A DNA stretch of 6,616 nt from an uncultured Collinsella sp. (GTDB taxonomy: Bacteria > Actinomycetota > Coriobacteriia > Coriobacteriales > Coriobacteriaceae): the NCBI GenBank assembly GCA_905197585.1, contig CAJJZO010000102.1, positions 1-6,616 on the forward strand. The letters run 5' to 3'. The number at the start of each line of letters is the position of its first letter. Position 1 is the first letter of the stretch. Below, in pieces: positions 5,458-6,616 of this stretch. Made by a program: the position numbers and the translations under genes. The notes beneath the pieces are model-generated. The model was not told where the DNA came from. It made no database searches and worked only from the letters and a program-made list of their open reading frames with translations.

Positions 5458-5542
5458 ATTGAGACTTCCTATAGGCCAATAGATGTATTTATTAGCTGAA
5501 ATCCTGCACGGTTCCGCGGGGTTTCAACGGTTGGGAGGGATT

Positions 5543-6616
5543 ATGAGGTTTACTCATCCTGTCAACACGCTCAAAAAGCTCGGCTGCGGCCTTGCGTTTG
5601 GAGCAACGGCCATCATGGCCATGCCGACTTCGGCACTCGCCTGCACCCAGATCTACATGGGCAGCAAGCTCACGGCAGACGGCAACACGTACTACGGCCG
5701 TTCCGAGGACTTCGGTCCGCGCTATGTCAAGCACTTTGGCATTGAGCCCGCACACAAGGACGGCAACGAGTACACCTCGGTCGAGTCCGGTTTTGAGTAC
5801 AAGTCCAAGGGCGCAACCTACCGCTACACCTTCGTTCGCGACAACCCCTCGCAGTGGGAAGATCGCTACGACGCATATTCCGAGGCAGGCATCAACGAGA
5901 AGGGCGTCTCCTGCTCTGCCACGCTGAGCACCTCCTATAACGAGAAGGCCGAAGAGGCCGACCCCATCACCGAGGAGACTGGCATTGGCGAATACAGCTA
6001 TGCCAGCGTCATCCTGGGCGAGAGCGCCACGGCCCGCGAGGGCGTCGAGCTCATCGGCAGCCTGATCGACGAGCAGGGCGTCTGCTCCAACGACCAGATC
6101 ATCATCGCCGACAGCACCGAGACCTGGTTGTTCGCCGCGCTTTCCGGCCATCAGTGGATTGCTATGAAGCTCGCCGATGACATCGCCTCGCTCAACCCCA
6201 ACATCGGCAACCTCACCTATAACGTCGACCTCGATGACACCGAGAACTGTCTCCATTCCGAAGGCATCGAGTCCATGCCTAAGGAGAAGGGCTTTGCCGA
6301 GTACACCGACGGCAAGTTCGACGTCGCCAAGACCTACGGCGAGGAGATTAGCGAGGCCGGTATGCACCAGTGGTCGCGCTATATCCAGGGTCGTGATTAC
6401 TTCATGGCTCCGCTTGCCGAGGGCACCGACTACGAGATCGTCAAGGACGAGCGCGAAGAGGCTCGCGCCACGACCGGCGCCCTGGTCCACGAGATGCAGC
6501 CGCTGTTCTTCCAGCCCGGCAAGTCCGACTGGAACACCTTTGAGATGATTCGTTCCTTCGCCGCTCGCGGCGAGAATGTCGCCGGCCTCAACGCCAACAC
6601 CGACGGCGCCTATGCC
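5543..6616 (+). CDS. Secreted C69-family peptidase (PepD-like dipeptidase, Ntn hydrolase), 3' end cut by window edge
   Basis: The first 358 codons of an open frame without a stop. Residues 1-33 form a signal peptide: basic start (KK at 11-12), hydrophobic core (LGCGLAFGATAIMAM) and an SALA cleavage site. The next residue, Cys34, begins CTQIYMGSKLTADGNTYYGR, the N-terminus of C69 peptidases, whose N-terminal Cys is the nucleophile of an Ntn-hydrolase fold. Other family marks are GRSEDFG (52-58), YSEAGINEKGVSCSAT (112-127) and NDQIIIADSTETWLF (183-197). The family cleaves dipeptides or short peptides; members are often about 450-600 aa, so the C-terminal part is missing. The ATG at 5543 follows GGGAGG at a slightly short 4-nt spacing and gives the only start with a complete signal peptide. 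The gene stands alone after a terminator, behind a repeat-rich control region. Surface or extracellular location is inferred from the signal peptide. Confidence 0.92.
   Translation, partial: MRFTHPVNTLKKLGCGLAFGATAIMAMPTSALACTQIYMGSKLTADGNTYYGRSEDFGPRYVKHFGIEPAHKDGNEYTSVESGFEYKSKGATYRYTFVRDNPSQWEDRYDAYSEAGINEKGVSCSATLSTSYNEKAEEADPITEETGIGEYSYASVILGESATAREGVELIGSLIDEQGVCSNDQIIIADSTETWLFAALSGHQWIAMKLADDIASLNPNIGNLTYNVDLDDTENCLHSEGIESMPKEKGFAEYTDGKFDVAKTYGEEISEAGMHQWSRYIQGRDYFMAPLAEGTDYEIVKDEREEARATTGALVHEMQPLFFQPGKSDWNTFEMIRSFAARGENVAGLNANTDGAYA

Larger units (their letters stand above)
5316..5542 (+). promoter_or_regulatory. AT-rich, repeat-dense control region upstream of the C69 peptidase
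   Basis: This 227-nt stretch contains no convincing gene and is much richer in A and T than its surroundings. It holds related direct repeats GGCGCTTTATT (5329-5339) and GGCGTCTTTATT (5358-5369), a 16-bp palindrome, 21-bp-period repeats and an inverted repeat, listed separately. The promoter itself is not clear. TTGAGA (5459-5464) is a possible -35, but its best partner TGTATT (5484-5489) is 19 nt away. GATAAT (5382-5387) is a good -10 match with no -35. A possible leader hairpin pairs GAAATCC (5498-5504) with GGGTTTC (5519-5525), just before the ribosome site GGGAGG (5533-5538). Confidence 0.5.

Noticed and set aside
5316..5542. Possible small RNA or riboswitch in the C69 upstream region
   Set aside because: I saw repeats typical of DNA-binding sites but no conserved riboswitch core, and no terminator or alternative hairpin pair that would mark a known RNA element.
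5492..6490. Minus-strand open frame (332 codons) opposite the C69 peptidase
   Set aside because: The plus strand encodes a signal peptide and C69 motifs in an uninterrupted frame to the window end; the minus product is a mirror-frame artefact.

Overview
The window is GC-rich, with strong G/C preference at third codon positions. Its protein sequences look like a high-GC Gram-positive, most plausibly of the Coriobacteriia (a Collinsella-like gut actinobacterium). That placement is inferred from codon usage, protein style and the secreted C69 peptidase; no marker gene proves it. Nothing here looks like a mobile element, rRNA, tRNA or CRISPR array.

Layout. Positions 1-4116 hold five genes on the minus strand. 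Read in their own direction they are ribonuclease D (4116-2983), a YugP-type membrane zinc metallopeptidase (2918-2214), the large and small subunits of exodeoxyribonuclease VII (xseA 2098-647, xseB 604-338), and a histidine-triad (HIT/HinT-like) nucleotide-binding protein that runs off the left edge (288-1). Gaps are 42-115 nt. Each gap except xseA/xseB contains a possible local promoter or a hairpin, so this may be a run of same-direction genes with internal promoters rather than one tight operon.

Positions 4117-4214 form a divergent intergenic region. The -10-like boxes of the two directions overlap at 4179-4186. To the right, on the plus strand, lie a YegS/DgkB-type lipid (diacylglycerol-like) kinase (4215-5132) and, 9 nt after it, a 30-residue single-pass membrane microprotein (5142-5234) with a textbook AGGAGG ribosome site. 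A strong intrinsic terminator at 5269-5315 ends this unit.

Positions 5235-5542 (about 300 nt) have no gene. After the terminator comes a clearly AT-richer stretch dense with repeats: a perfect 16-bp palindrome, direct repeats with a 21-bp period, and an inverted repeat. It looks like the control region of the last gene, a secreted C69-family (PepD-like) N-terminal-nucleophile peptidase that starts at 5543 and runs off the right edge. Its catalytic Cys34 directly follows the predicted signal peptidase site.

Functionally the left half is nucleic-acid housekeeping (tRNA 3'-end/RNA trimming, single-strand DNA degradation) with a membrane protease and a nucleotide hydrolase between or beside them. 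The right half is membrane lipid phosphorylation followed by an independently regulated secreted peptidase. I see no clear new multi-gene system. The most interesting items are the repeat-rich control region before the C69 peptidase, the 30-aa microprotein coupled to the lipid kinase, and several inverted repeats placed at or near promoter-like boxes.
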